A stretch of DNA of 64,000 bases, taken from contig CP154954.1 of the NCBI GenBank assembly GCA_039621445.1, forward strand, positions 55,424,838 through 55,488,837, given 5' to 3'. Position 1 is the first letter of the stretch, and each line of letters opens with the position of its first letter. The notes below the pieces were generated by a model. It was not told where the DNA came from. It searched no databases and was given only the letters and a program-made list of their open reading frames with translations. Both the position numbers and the translations under genes were made by a program. The DNA comes from Euglena gracilis. Lineage: Eukaryota > Euglenida > Euglenophyceae > Euglenales. Positions 43,000 to 54,013 of this stretch are shown here, piece by piece.

Positions 43000-45900
43000 A
43001 AAGGACACGAGAGGGGATTCTGTCGCGCGCAGGTGCGACCGAGGGAAAAGGGGAGCCGTTTGCCGGCGCCTTGGGCGGCTGGAAACCCCGGCCCCTGGCC
43101 AGCCCTTCGCTAGGGGCTTTGCCAGCCGCTGCGCCAGCGCTGCCGCCGCCGGGGTGACCGCCGCGGGCTTGGGCTTGGCCGCTGGCGGGAGGAGGCTGGT
43201 GGCGCCAGGGGGCGGGGGCTGGCCGGCGGGCTGGGGCGCTGCTGCAGGCGGGACGTCTGCGGGCGGCGCCGGGGGCGGCGGGAGGAGGGACCACACGGGC
43301 TGGGGCGGGGCCGCGGGGGCTGCGGGTTGGGGGGCCTTCCGGGGTTGGTTCCAGGGCTTCTTGAGGTAGGCGGCCTGGGGCGTGGTCTCCGGCGTGGGGG
43401 TGGCCAGGGCGCGGTGGGAGGGGAGCGGCGGGGCCTTCGGCTTGGGGCCCTGGGGCTTGGCGGGCTTGGGCCGGGGGTCCGGCTTTGACTAGGGGGTGGT
43501 GGGCTTGGGGGGGCAGCTTGGGGGCGGCCTCGGGGCTGGGGGACTGGGAGAGCTCTTCCGCGGACGGGAGGGGCGGGGTGGGGCGGGGGGGGGGGCGGGG
43601 CGTGCGCACGTCTTCACGGCGCTGGGTCGCCCTTGCGGACCACCCTGTGTTTGGAGGGTGGGGTCGGGGGAGAGGAGCCAGGTTCGGGGAGGGGGTCACG
43701 GGGGCAGGAGAAGGGGAGGGAGGGGTCTCCCCGCCCGCGGGGAGTGGGTTCAGGGCTGTGTCCTCCATGGGGTCGACCCGGTCGCGCGGCCGCTGCGGCG
43801 AGGGGGGCTCCGGCTGGTGGGGGGTCGTGGCTTCGGGCGCGGCTGCGCTGGACGGACTGGAGGAGGGGGTCTCGGAGATGTGGGGCCGCGGGCGCTCTGG
43901 GCAGGGGAGGCGGCTCCGGCGCTGCTGGCACTGGGGCTGGGGGCCGCGCTGCGGGGCTGCTTCCGCGGGGGCTGGGGGGTCTCCGGTGGCGGCGGGGAGT
44001 CGGTGATGCCGAAGACCACCTGGGTAACGCTGAAGTCCTCTGGCTCCCCCTCATTCACCGCCGCTGCCTCCTCGTGTGCAGCTGCGCCCGACTCCTCCAC
44101 CTGGCGCCGCCTCTTCCCACCGGGGGCTTCTTCTGTGGGGGCTGCCGGGGGCTGCTGGGGACCAGGGGGTTCCTCCTCGGGCGCAGGTGCGCCCGCCGCC
44201 TCTTCGCCTTCTTTGCCGCCCCCCTCCGCCACCCCACCTTCTTCCCCCGCTTCGCCTGCGGCCTCCTCCTCTTCGCCGCCGCCCTCCCCTTCCTCGCCGC
44301 CCTCGCCTTCGCCGCCCCAGCCGACGCCCTCGCCCCCACCACCGCCGGCGTCACCGTCCTCACCCCCTGCACCGTCGCCGCCGCCGCCGCTCCGCTGGGG
44401 GCTCTCCTCCACCTCCACCTCCTCCGCGAGGCTGCTGGACTCCTTCCCCTCCCCGCTGCTGCTGCTGCTGGAGTCCTCGCTGCTGCTGACCGCGACCGGC
44501 GGTGCTCGCGGCGCCGACGCGGACCCGGTGCGCCGCTTCACCTCCTTCCCCTTGGCCTGGCGGTGGGGCACAGGTGCGCCCGCCGCCTTGGGCTTGGGCG
44601 GCTTCTTCTTCGCCTTGGGCTTGGCACCCGCAGGCCAGTCCTTTGCCGCCGCCTCCCGGATGGCCCGTCGGTCGGCCTTCTCCTTTGCCTTCTGCTTCGC
44701 AGCGCGCTCCTTGGCCTTGCGGTCCCGCTCCCGCCGCTTCTTGTTCTCCTCCCGGTTGACCCGCTCCAGCTTGCGGGCGTCCTCCTTCGCCTTCTCCCAC
44801 TCCAGCTTCCGCTGGATCTCGGGGACGGTCCGCACCAGCTCCAGGCTGAGGCCCTTCTCCAGGAACTGCTCCATGTCCTCGAAGATGTCCTCGTCCACCG
44901 GGCACTGGTCGGCCCCCGCGTCCGCCGCCTTGTGGGCCACCGCCTCCATGTCCACCGCCTCCCCGTCCACCGCCACCACCATGTTCAGGGGCCGCGTGCC
45001 CCACGCCAGGCAGTGGCCCACCAGCTCCGCGTCCTCGGTCTGCACGAACACGAAGTCCTCTGGGGCGAAGTCGCGGACGACCCTCTGGGTGGCCCACCTC
45101 AGCACGTACCAGTGCAGCACGTCGAAGTCGGCGGCTGAGGTGATCTCGTCCCACATCACCACCGGCGCGACCTACGAGTGGGGGCGGGTGGTGGAGAAGT
45201 GAGGATGGTGTGCGACAGGCGCAGGTGCGCAAGGCAAGCCACACAAAGCCAAAGACATGCCAAAGATATGCCCAGCAGTGAAACAAAAACCCTAGCCCGG
45301 AGAAGTGTGAGGAAGGGGGGGGGTGTCGCGCGCAGGTGCGCCCCACTTGCTCCGGATGCAGCGGAACGCAAAAAAAAAATCCCCCGGGCGCAGGTGCGCC
45401 CGGGGGATTTGGGTCTGCCCAACGCTGGGGGGATCCACACCCGCGTGAGGTCCACCCCGCCGGAGTGGAGGATGGTCAGCTGCCGCTTCGCCAGCGCGCT
45501 GCGGCTCGCGCCAATCTGCCGCACCGTGGTCTCCCGGACCCACACGTCGATGTCCCGCTGCGCCCGCTCCTCCACGCGGCCCTGGATCGTGGCGACCGCC
45601 GCAGCAACGCGCCCCGGCCGCCCCCACACGAACACGGGGACGGTCTCGACCAGCCCCCAAGCCTGGGGGCAGAGCTGCAGCGCCGGCTCCGGGGGCGGCT
45701 GCGCCAGCAGGAAGGCCGCCCGGATGCGGCACGCCGCCGCCATCGCCGGCAGGTCCCCGGCCGCCGGGTACAGGAAGGCCCGGCTCCGGCCCTCCTCGCC
45801 GACGGGGACGTCCAGCTGCTTCGGCGCCGCCACGTTCGGCACCGCCCGCACCTCCGGCATCTGGGCCGGCTGCGCCACCAGCTTCCGCGCCGCGTCCCAC

Positions 45901-48900
45901 TTGGACTCCACCCACACCGGCGCCGCGATGAGGGAGTCCCAACCGGGGGCCTCGCTCGCCGGCGTCCACCGCCACCCGCCCAGCCGCACCGTCAGCGCCG
46001 TGGTGGGGTTCGTGGCGGCGGTCCACGACTGCGAGGCAGAGGGGGAAGGGTGGGGTGGATGGAGACCCAGTGTGTGTATGAAAATCAGCTGACACGCTCA
46101 GGTGCGCACGCCAAGGGGAGGATGCCCAAAGAGCCACGGGTGCGTGTTGGTGCGCAGGTGCGCGCGAGGGTGATACACAGAGCCAACCCGTTGAGCAATG
46201 ACCACAAAGGGGGAGGCATATGGATCTGGGGGGCGATGTAGGGGTTGCCCTCGCGCCAGTGGAAGTTGACCCACATGTCGTGGGTGGCGCGGCCGATGGC
46301 GTTGTCGAGGTCCTTGGGGCGGAGGCAAGCTTGCAGGAGGGTGGGCACCAGCGCCGCCCTCGCCCCCGGCGTCAGCAGCGTGCACAGCCCCCGCAGCCCG
46401 TTCACCGTCAGGCCCGGCTTCGCCGCCTCCATCGCCCGCAGCCCCGCCACCGCCGCCGCGGGCTGCTCCTCCACGAGCCGCTGCAGGGGCCCGTACGCCT
46501 TCCCCACCGCCTCCTACGACGGGGAGAGAGGGGGGTGGAGTTTTGGTGGACACGAACCACAGCGGTGGAATCGTGCGCAGGTGCGCGTGCCAGCATCATT
46601 TGAAGGGAAGGGCGTGCGCAGGTGCGCACGAATCGAAGCCACCCTACCACGACCGAGCGCCCAGAGCAACGTGAACCCCCCAACCCGACTTGGACAAGCG
46701 ACGCACCCGGCTTGCCGTCCGCTCTGCGAAGCTGGCCTTGCGGATGGCCGCCGCCAGCTGGTCGGCTGTTGACGTCGGGGGTGAGGAGGAGGGTGGCCCA
46801 GTCGCTGAGGAGCAGGGCGCGGACGGTGCTCTGCGCATGCTGGGCGTCCCCCGCCGCCGCGTGCCGCATCGCCAGCGGGGTGTCGTGCCGCAGCACCTTC
46901 GCCCGCACCACCTTCAGGACCTGGGGGTACTCCTCCCGGCGCGCTGCGTACTCCGTACGCAGGCGCTGCAGCGCGCTGACCACGTGCTGCCCTCTGATGA
47001 CCACGTACTTGGCGCCTACGAGGGGAGGGGCGGAGGGTGTGGCACGGAGACGGCACACGCCTCCCAGCCACGGCATGCAAGGAAGAGGGGGGGGGTGTAT
47101 CAAGCGCAGGTGCACACGCATCTGACACCGGCGTTCAGGATTTAAAAAAGCGGACCCAAAAGGAAGGGACACATGGAGCGACGCGCGCAGGTGCGCGCCA
47201 AAACCCAACGATCCGCGCCACAGGGAACATACCCAGTGGGTCCGCCGCCCACACCACCACCTCCACGGGGTGGTCGGGTGGGTTCACCACCAGGGCGTTG
47301 TACTTCTCCTCCACCGCCGCCTGCCGGACGTGACGTATCTGTCCCCTGGTCAGGTCCTCGTCAATGACGAGGCAGCCGACGTCGAGGTCCCGCCAGCCTT
47401 CGACGAAGCGCCGCACGTCCTCCACCCCCGACGGGACGAGCCGCTGGGGGCGCTTGCGCTTGCGCTCCTTCTCCTTCTCCTTCCCCTTCTCCTTCCTCTC
47501 TGTCCGCTCCGCCTCCTCCGCCGGGACCCCGGCCTGCGGGCCCCCGGCCGCCGCGGACCCCTCAGCTGGGGGGGGGCCGCCCCCCCCCCTCCTCCATCTC
47601 ACATGCTGCAAACCTGGGCAGGGAGAGGGCACACTTTTTTTCATCTGGGGAATCTGGGCGATGGCATGATCGAAATTTCGATTTCGGGTGGGGGGTGCCA
47701 AACCCCCCGCCGCCGGCCCCCCCCCCCGCCTGGTGGAGGAAAGCTGTCCCGGCCAAAAGCCCCAGGATCGGCCGGAACCCCCCCCCAAACTGCCGAAAAC
47801 AGGGACTTTCACAGTGAACGTCCGCCGAATTGGGAACCCGGTTCGTTTTGACCGCCTACAACCGGATCCACAGCTTTGTGAAGTTGTGAGGTCCTATCGG
47901 CGGAGAAAACCCCAGAATACAGAACGGTTTCACAAAAGTCCTTAAGTTGCGGATTTTGATCGCGAGCCCGGAGATTCCGACGCCCGCCGTCCGGGGGGCG
48001 AACTCCCCATTCCGGGCACCATTGGGTCCGGCGACGGGGGCAGGGTATTCTAGCAATCAAGGGCTATCCGCGCCATCTTTCAGAATCCGAAACCACGCAG
48101 TGTGGGAGAAACACAAAAAAACGGAGACAGGCAGCACCTCCCAGGGGTGGAAGTCCGGGGCCGCGCCACTCCCCGCCCCCGCCGCCGACCCACCGCGTCC
48201 TCAGTGTTCCTCCGGCCCGGGCGGCTGGTCCGGGAGGTACACGTTTCCACATGAAGACATTTGGCGCTTTGCCCCAGAATTTTTTCGCCAATTCCTTTCC
48301 CAAAAAGAATGCATGAAATGGCATTTTTGGACAATTTTGCAGAGCAAAAAAATTTCGGCACGCCGGAGTCGGAGGAGGCGGTGGGGGCGGCGCGCATGCG
48401 ACCGCCGAAGTGATGGCGCCGCAGGCTGGGAGCCGCATCGGACGGGGTCGCGGGACCCGTCGGCTCCGCCGACCGGTCCCGCCGCAGCCGCAGGGCGATC
48501 TGCTGCTCGGCTGGCACACCACGGGTGAACCACCGCTGGGGGACAGCCCCGGCGTCCGGGTGCGCAGCTGCGACGGAGGAGCCCGCCGCCGCCGGCGTGC
48601 CGGGCCGGGCCGCAGCGCCCGATCGTGGCCGCCGGTGGCTCGGGCGTGCCGCTGCGTCCGCACCGCCGGCGGCGGCGGGCTTAGGTCTCCGGGGCACGAC
48701 GGCAGTGGTTGGGTGCCGGAGTGGACACAGCCCAGCGAGAGAAGGAGGGGAGGGGGAGGAGTTACACACGGCGTGCGCATCTGCGATGGAGGGACAACCC
48801 AGGGGCTGGTTTGCGACACGCCCGCTCCACGGAGGTCGTACGATCACCGGTCCTGGATTACCGGCTGCGATGGGGCGGGTTTGGACCGGCACAAACGACT

Positions 48901-49918
48901 GACTAACCGGGCGGCAGTGGGGAGCGTGCGCAGGTGCGCGTGAATTCTGTAACACCCACAGAGGATGCGGTCCAAACCAAAGCGTGCGCAGCTGCGCCGG
49001 ACAGTCGCCCCGGGAGTGACGTGACGTACCGAGAGGCGGTGCGTGAAACCCAAAACAACGTCCCGGCGGGGCACCAGCTGCCAGCTGACGCGGACACTGT
49101 GAACCGGCCAACAGTCGGCGGCCCCTGTGTCCACACTGGTGCGGCCGGGGACGCCCGCCGACCCCGGGCCGTGGGACCGGGTGGGCCGGCCGCGGGCCCG
49201 CGGCCCGGGGCTTGGGGGCGCGCTCCGGCACTGGCACGCCGGCGTACTCCGCACGCAGTGCCGCTGCGGCGGCCTCCGGCTGCCGGGCCGCCAGCAGGTC
49301 CAGCTCCGCAGCCGATGGTGCCGTTCAGGGACGCGTGGGGCACCCGCTGGGTGGCCACGTACCGCTGGCGGAACAGGTTGTCGAACCAGACCACCACGTG
49401 CGCCCCCTCCATGTCGCCCACAGCTGCCGCAGCCGCTGGGCCGCCAGCTCCCGCCGCACCGCCGCGTCCCACAGCGGCGTCTCGGGGCGGATGCCGGCGG
49501 ACCGGAGGTAGCGGGACACCGCCCGCGTCCACCCCATCGGCACGTCGCCGGCGGGCACGTGGGGCTGGTCCTGCCGCGGGCACGCTGCGTCCCGGGCGAT
49601 CCGGTAGTACGCCCAGGCGTTCTGCAGCAGCCTGGCACTCCGCCGCCGGGGGTTTCGCTGCAGCTCCTCCAGCAGCGTGCCGCGGCCCCGCGTCCGCAGC
49701 GGCCGGCGCATGTGCGCCACGTGTGCGACGAACGGCAGCAGGTGGTGCTCCGGCGGGGCCAGTACGCCCCGGACGAACTCGTCGAAGGTCCGGGCCAGGT
49801 GCAGCACCGCCAGCTCGCCCATCACCTTGCCAGAGTCCGCCGCCCGCCGCACTGCATCGCTGTACTGCTGCGTCCCACGCTGCCGGATGCCGTGGCCCGG
49901 CGGGGTGGAGCTTGACAT
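43000..49918 (-). CDS. Element 1 transposon gene with ParB-like domain (multi-exon, frame-disrupted)
   Basis: This entry spans the gene; the exons are listed separately. Reading on the - strand, the order is: an N-terminal exon with a W.DNL..R motif; an uncertain exon; a Lys/Arg-rich nuclear-type stretch plus the first half of a ParB-like fold; the second half of that fold; the exon shared with element 2; a 196-codon exon; and a final long charged exon. Joins C-D and F-G match in phase exactly. At least four places need a one-base change to keep the best frame (near 49430, 49330, 46770, 43895 and 43480), so this copy is either a pseudogene or carries assembly indels. Role is inferred: the only gene in the element, so a candidate transposition protein. 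Confidence 0.65.
43050..45171 (-). CDS. Element 1 exon G: conserved head and charged low-complexity tail
   Basis: Acceptor CTCGTAG|GTC at 45171, phase 0 after exon F. It begins 'VAPVVMWDEITSAADFDVLH' and 'WYVLRWATQRVV', a folded-looking region of about 110 residues. Next comes a Lys/Glu/Arg coiled segment (ENKKRRERDRKAKERAA), a Ser-run acidic stretch and a long Pro-rich tail. Best frame changes occur near 43895 ('ERPRPHISETPSSSPSS' in another frame) and near 43480, where the frame with 'ETTPQAAYLKKPWNQPRK' takes over. The stop is not fixed. Confidence 0.6.
45172..45440 (-). other. Element 1 intron with three CAGGTG dyads
   Basis: GCGCAGGTGCGC cores occur at about 45221, 45333 and 45388. The last lies in a longer perfect hairpin, AATCCCCCGGGCGCA facing TGCGCCCGGGGGATT. 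Confidence 0.7.
45441..46028 (-). CDS. Element 1 exon F
   Basis: 196 codons, acceptor GCCTCGCAG|TCG and donor CGG|GTGTGG, phase 0, no stops. It includes 'WDSLIAAPVWVESKWDAARK', 'GEEGRSRAFLYPAAGDLPAM' and ends 'AKRQLTILHSGGVDLTR'. No family was recognised. The exon is intact. Confidence 0.7.
46226..46513 (-). CDS. Element 1 exon E, shared with element 2
   Basis: Acceptor GTCGTAG|GAG. The frame '[20 protein letters not shown]' to 'MWVNFHWREGNPYIA' matches the element 2 exon along its whole length. By comparison the exon should be 96 codons, ending at CAG 46226. No GT donor is visible there, unlike the GTGAGT in element 2, so this donor may be lost. Confidence 0.65.
46707..47015 (-). CDS. Element 1 exon D: second half of the ParB-like domain
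   Basis: Acceptor CTCGTAG|GC. It continues exon C as 'GAKYVVIRGQHVVSALQRLR', the ParB-superfamily box II 'vi.GqHR..A', then 'VVRAKVLRHDTPLAMRHAAA' and 'ALLLSDWATLLL'. After 'TPDVN' the frame must shift by one base to reach 'TADQLAAAIRKASFAERTAS'. The donor CGG|GTGCGT follows. Confidence 0.65.
47233..47590 (-). CDS. Element 1 exon C: basic region and first half of the ParB-like domain
   Basis: A Lys/Arg/Glu stretch (KEKEKERKRKRPQR), likely a nuclear localisation signal, is followed by 'DLDVGCLVIDEDLTRGQIRH' and 'EKYNALVVNPPDHPVEVVVW', ending 'AADPLG'. This fits the ParB N-terminal pattern of two strands and a helix before the GQH box. The donor G|GTATGT is strong and its phase joins exon D. 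The exon start is uncertain. Confidence 0.65.
48400..48711 (-). CDS. Element 1 exon B, uncertain
   Basis: A GC-rich - strand frame with 'PQRWFTRGVPAEQQIALRLR' and 'DRSAEPTGPATPSDAAPSLR'. Composition is exon-like, but the boundaries and frame are not secure. Confidence 0.35.
49160..49918 (-). CDS. Element 1 exon A: N-terminal region with W.DNL motif
   Basis: The Met at 49918 begins 'MSSSTPPGHGIRQRGTQQYS'. It continues with 'DSGKVMGELAVLHLARTFDE', a His-rich helical part and 'LAAQRLRQLWAT'. A one-base slip near 49430 gives 'MEGAHVVVWFDNLFRQRYVA' then 'PHASLN', and another near 49330 gives 'TAPSAAELDLLAARQPEAAA'. The WFDNL...RY...SLN.TA pattern resembles sequences I have seen in protist repetitive genes, but I cannot name a family. 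An in-frame extension upstream to 50002 exists. Confidence 0.55.
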
Positions 49919-50157
49919 CAACAGCGAGGGCGATCGCCGGAACGGAGACGGGGACAAGCAGGATCGATGAGGACGGCGCTGCGCAGCGGCGCCTGCCCGC
50001 ACTTAGGTCCGAGGCGAGCTCTGGCACCGGCTTCCGTCACCCAGGACACACCAACACCGACCCTGGGTAACCCGATTCTCCCACCCCAAACCGACCCGCG
50101 GGTGTCTTCACTGGCCGCCACTGTGGCCCTTTCAGCGGACCTGTGCACCCGTCACCC

Positions 50158-51560
50158 TGGCTGGCCGTGCGCATGTGCGCCCACCGTCTCATTTAGGCGC
50201 AGGTGCGCACGTACTGCCTGGACTGAGTGCACACAACGAACGCTGTAGAATGCATGGTATGGAATTCTCAAGCGGATGGACAGTGACACCCTCACTCGCA
50301 GCAACGGTGCGCATGCGCGCACCGTTTTTTATTCAGGCTTTCAGCAGAAGCTGAACCAAGCTTGCTGGCAATATCACTGTTGATTTAAAGCACCATGGAG
50401 AATGGGAAAGATCACTTTTAGGATCCACATTTAATGTAGCTACATGATTTGGCATCCCGTCCAGCTCCTGTTTCCTTAGCATTCCCCAAATGATTCCCTG
50501 ATGGCAGCATTGTCCCTTCCTGATGAGGAGGGGGACAACCAGGGCCGAAAGTAATTGCCCCGAGGTGAGCATCAAAAGAGACAACTCTCGTTGTGCTCCA
50601 CAAATGTTGTTGCCGGTGCAGATTGTTCTCACTCACCAAGGTCAGTCAGGTCAGTGTGTTACGTTGGATGTCTGGCACAAATTTCCACCCTGAAGGAAAG
50701 AAGAAAATTATGCCTTTTTGGGGGTCCTGCAGGATTGCTGGTGCAATGTTGATGGCTTCCCAAAAGTATTGTGCCGGAAAAAAGAACGCCATGTCTGGCT
50801 GAAATCCATAAATGTGACCACAAACGACAACCGGCTGGTTTATAAATGACCCTTGAGCAGGGCGGTCCTTGAGAGTCGGGAAAGTCTTTCCTTTTATTTC
50901 TTAAGGGCCCCCCCCCAGACCTCCATTTAGTATGTATCACCAAAAAAAATTTCCGTATCACATGTATCACAGCCTAAAAATTAATGTATCATATATGTAT
51001 CACCAAATTTTTTTTAATGTATCGCATATGTATCACCAAATTTTTTCATAAAAATTTCCTTTTTTACATCAAAATGTTTTTCCCCTTTCTGTTCTGCTTT
51101 TCATCCTTGTTTCTTTGCCTCTCTGCAGACAAATGGAACATTTTTCTTGTGATAATGCTTTCGGCAATGTGTTACGACTCGCCAATTCACCCGGCAAAAG
51201 TTTTTCCAATCTGTAACCGGAGTTATAGTGATTACCCCCCCGGGCGCTTGGCCCCCCTCCTCCTTACATGCAAACTTGACCCTCCCTAAAGTTGGCTTTT
51301 GGCCCTTTGCACACGGCCGCCAAAATTCTTAACATGCAAATTTGGCCCCCCTAAGGTTGGCCCCCTGGCTTTGCCTTCAATCATGGCCCGGGAGGGGGGG
51401 GGAACCCTCCCCCCAAATAATACCCCCCCCCAAATAACACCCCCCCAAATAATACCCCCCCATACGGGGTCCGACTTCGGCCACCGAATTTATACCCCCC
51501 AAATCTTGGGCCCACGACCCGGATTTTGACCTGAAAAGTTGGGTAAAAATAACAATCTCT
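50158..51560. other. Element 1, right non-coding part
   Basis: It holds GCGCA-NN-TGCGC dyads near 50167, 50200 and 50308 and a copy of the GGGCGGTCCTT hairpin at 50860-50917. ATGTATCACCAAATTTTTT repeats lie at 50929-51050 and AAATAATACCCCCC repeats at 51410-51500. No gene was recognised. Confidence 0.5.
50929..51050. repeat. GTATCACCAAATTTTTT minisatellite
   Basis: Four degenerate copies of 'ATGTATCACCAAATTTTTT'. Confidence 0.8.
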
Positions 51561-51569
51561 GACAACAAA

Positions 51570-52505
51570 TTACGAAAAATTTCTCTTGATCATGTGGCCC
51601 CCAAAAATGCTAAATTTTATGAGAAACCTAATTCTGAGTTCAGAGTACACAGTACAACACAGAAAGTCTGCCAGGGCACAGCTGCACACCGAGGACGTGC
51701 CACTCTCGCGTTTCGGAGTGCAGTGTTGGCTCATCACGTCAGCGTATACGACCCAGCACCGGCTCGTCGCTCTGCGTTTGTCGTAACAGTTCGGCGTACT
51801 GTCATGGATCCCTAATTCCGGCGCCGGGGGAGGGCGTTTGACCGGAAGCATCACCCTCACTTTTATCCCGTTCTCAGCTACTCCCGGTACTGTATAACCT
51901 GAATCGCCAACGCCAACGGCCACCCGTGCACCGTGTCCCTCAGGCGCACCTGCGACCAAGTTTTTGATTTTTCCAAATTTCACAAAATTAGAGCGCAGTT
52001 GCGCACGAGGGACGGTCGTCATCTGCCCTCACCCACCCACACCTCTGGAACAGGTTGGGATGCACCGCGCGTGACTGTTGATTCGGGCACTCCTGTGGTT
52101 GAGGGTGCCGGGGCTCACTGGCCGCTGGTCGGACGCGGTTTCGTCGTCCCGCAGGAACTCCCCCTACACACTGCCGAAACACTGTCCCCTGACGTGTACC
52201 GCCCGAGATGTGCACAGCCACCCACACTGTACTCATGCAGAATGCGGCACACTCACACGTCTGCTGGGGGTCTGCGGTCTACGGGTGGCGGCGACCTGCT
52301 CACCGGTGACAAACTGACGCTCGACCCACAAAGGACCCAGTATCTCAAACAGTTGGCAGAGCCTGTCTCGCACAGGTGGCCGACTGCGCGTCCACGGCCG
52401 CGCTACAGAGGCGGCAGGGCATCGGCCATTGTGAGCCCTGCGGAAAGGGAGGCGGGGCAGCTCTGTCGGGGGGACTCGTTGCACTTCGGTATTTTTAACA
52501 ACTGA
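51570..52505. other. Element 1 right subterminal region with unassigned open frames
   Basis: A 190-codon + strand frame (51933-52505) and a 150-codon - strand frame (51570-52022) overlap. Neither shows a family motif. Reverse-oriented CACCTG dyads lie near 51941 and 52527. Confidence 0.3.
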
Positions 52506-52625
52506 ATTCAAGGTGCCTTCACGGGCGCACCTGCGCACGTGCGACCATCACCCAGGGCGCAGGCAGACTGTTACCGTGTCTGTAACCACGTCCGGTCCCA
52601 AAACCGCGGACGACCTGGTTTTTGG

Positions 52626-52662
52626 GAAAAAAAACCCTTAAGTGCCTTTAAGGCCGTCTAAG
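52626..52662 (-). repeat. Right terminal inverted repeat of element 1
   Basis: Exact complement of 41905-41941, followed by AGCTG at 52663-52667. Confidence 0.95.
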
Positions 52663-53822
52663 AGCTGTGCTTGTTGCTTGTCGACCGGATCAGTTTGAGA
52701 ACCTTTCTCTTGGTTGGGGTCCACCCCCCTCCCACCTGGAACTTTGGCTCATAATTGCCAGTCTGCCCCTCTCGGAGTGCATCTCCCCCCCCCCCCCCGA
52801 CCGCACTCGGTAGCCGCCAGACCGCAATCACTTGGCCAACAGGGCTTCTTCGGCAACGTCGACTGACCGGATGGACGCCACGCAAGGTGCTGGCTGACTT
52901 CCTCAGCTTTGATTGGCCTTTTGGCTCCTCGAAGCCGGGTATTATCCCACATTCGTATATATCCGCCATGGTGGACTCCGTTCGCCTTTCTATATGCATA
53001 TATATCCCCTCCACTCCTTTATCCGCAAATAAAAATTCGACGTGTGTTGAACTCCTCCCCGCCTCCCCCCTCCTTTTCCACTTGCCAGATTTCGTGGGAC
53101 AAGCGGGAAGGAGCTCCTCCATCTCACCCAGGGATGGGTACCTGCCTTGGGAATCCACGGACACGCACATCCAGCACCCAAATGGGGCAGGGCACGAGTC
53201 AAAGAGCCTTGAAGGCAGGCTCCTTTTTAACCCAATAGACCCCCCTTGGGAGAAGGGGATTGGGGTCTGGGGCTGTGGACCCCAGGCTCGTCTCACCAGG
53301 CAAGAAGCCCCAGCAGGAATTTTGGGAAGATTTTTTGGGGGGAAACACTCTTAAACGGCCTTTTTTTTGGAGGGTGCCCGCCCCCTCCCCCACTGCGTTC
53401 TTTAAAAGACGTCTCCTTGAAGGCACTGGCACAATTAAGACCCTGGGATGCATCCCAAGGAATTGCAAGGCTTATTTGGAGCTTTGTAAGGGTGAGCACC
53501 ATCATCGATGCCTCAAAGTATTGCCCTGGGTGGCTTTGATGGCCTTTTTATCCTATCGTGCATGGCACTGTCGGTCAAAACGATGATTCGATCAGTTCCA
53601 TGTGAAATGATAATATTCGCTTTCATTTCACCAATTTTTTTTGGCGTTTTTAACTGATTTTGGCTCGCCATTAAAAATTTGGACCCTTTTTGCTCGTTTT
53701 CCAACCTGCAGAGTCGGCCCAAAGAAGGATCCTCCCATTTTGTCGGGGGGGGGGGGGATTCTGCCGCTTCTCAGTAGTTAATTGCATCATGTAAACAAAC
53801 AATTAAAGAAAATGCATGCCCA

Positions 53823-54013
53823 CATACATACATACATACATACATACATACATACATACATACATACATACATACATACATACATACATACATACATACA
53901 TACATACATACATACATACATACATACATACATACATACATACATACATACATACATACATACATACATACATACATACATACATACATACATACATACA
54001 TACATACATACAT
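53823..54013. repeat. (CATA)n microsatellite, first array
   Basis: About 48 CATA units without interruption. Confidence 0.95.

Larger units (their letters stand above)
41905..52662. mobile_element. 10.8-kb DNA transposon with 37-bp TIRs (element 1)
   Basis: The 37 bases at 41905-41941 (CTTAGACGGCCTTAAAGGCA, then CTTAAGGG, eight Ts and C) are an exact reverse complement of 52626-52662. AGCTG flanks both ends. Inside the termini the similarity continues ('CGTCCGC-GTTTTGGG' on both sides). The interior holds one multi-exon gene on the - strand and about two dozen GCGCA-NN-TGCGC motifs. Terminal sequence, motif and one exon are shared with the 4.3-kb element at 8581-12865. The 5-bp duplication and CTTAG ends do not match a superfamily that I know. 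Confidence 0.9.

Noticed and set aside
43496-45202. 568-codon and 501-codon + strand open frames
   Set aside because: Shadow frames of the GC-rich - strand transposon exon, which has family-like exon continuity and matched splice phases.
48934-50070. 378-codon + strand open frame
   Set aside because: Antisense to exon A, whose - strand frame has a start codon and a recognisable motif; the + frame is a Pro/Arg/Ala GC artefact.
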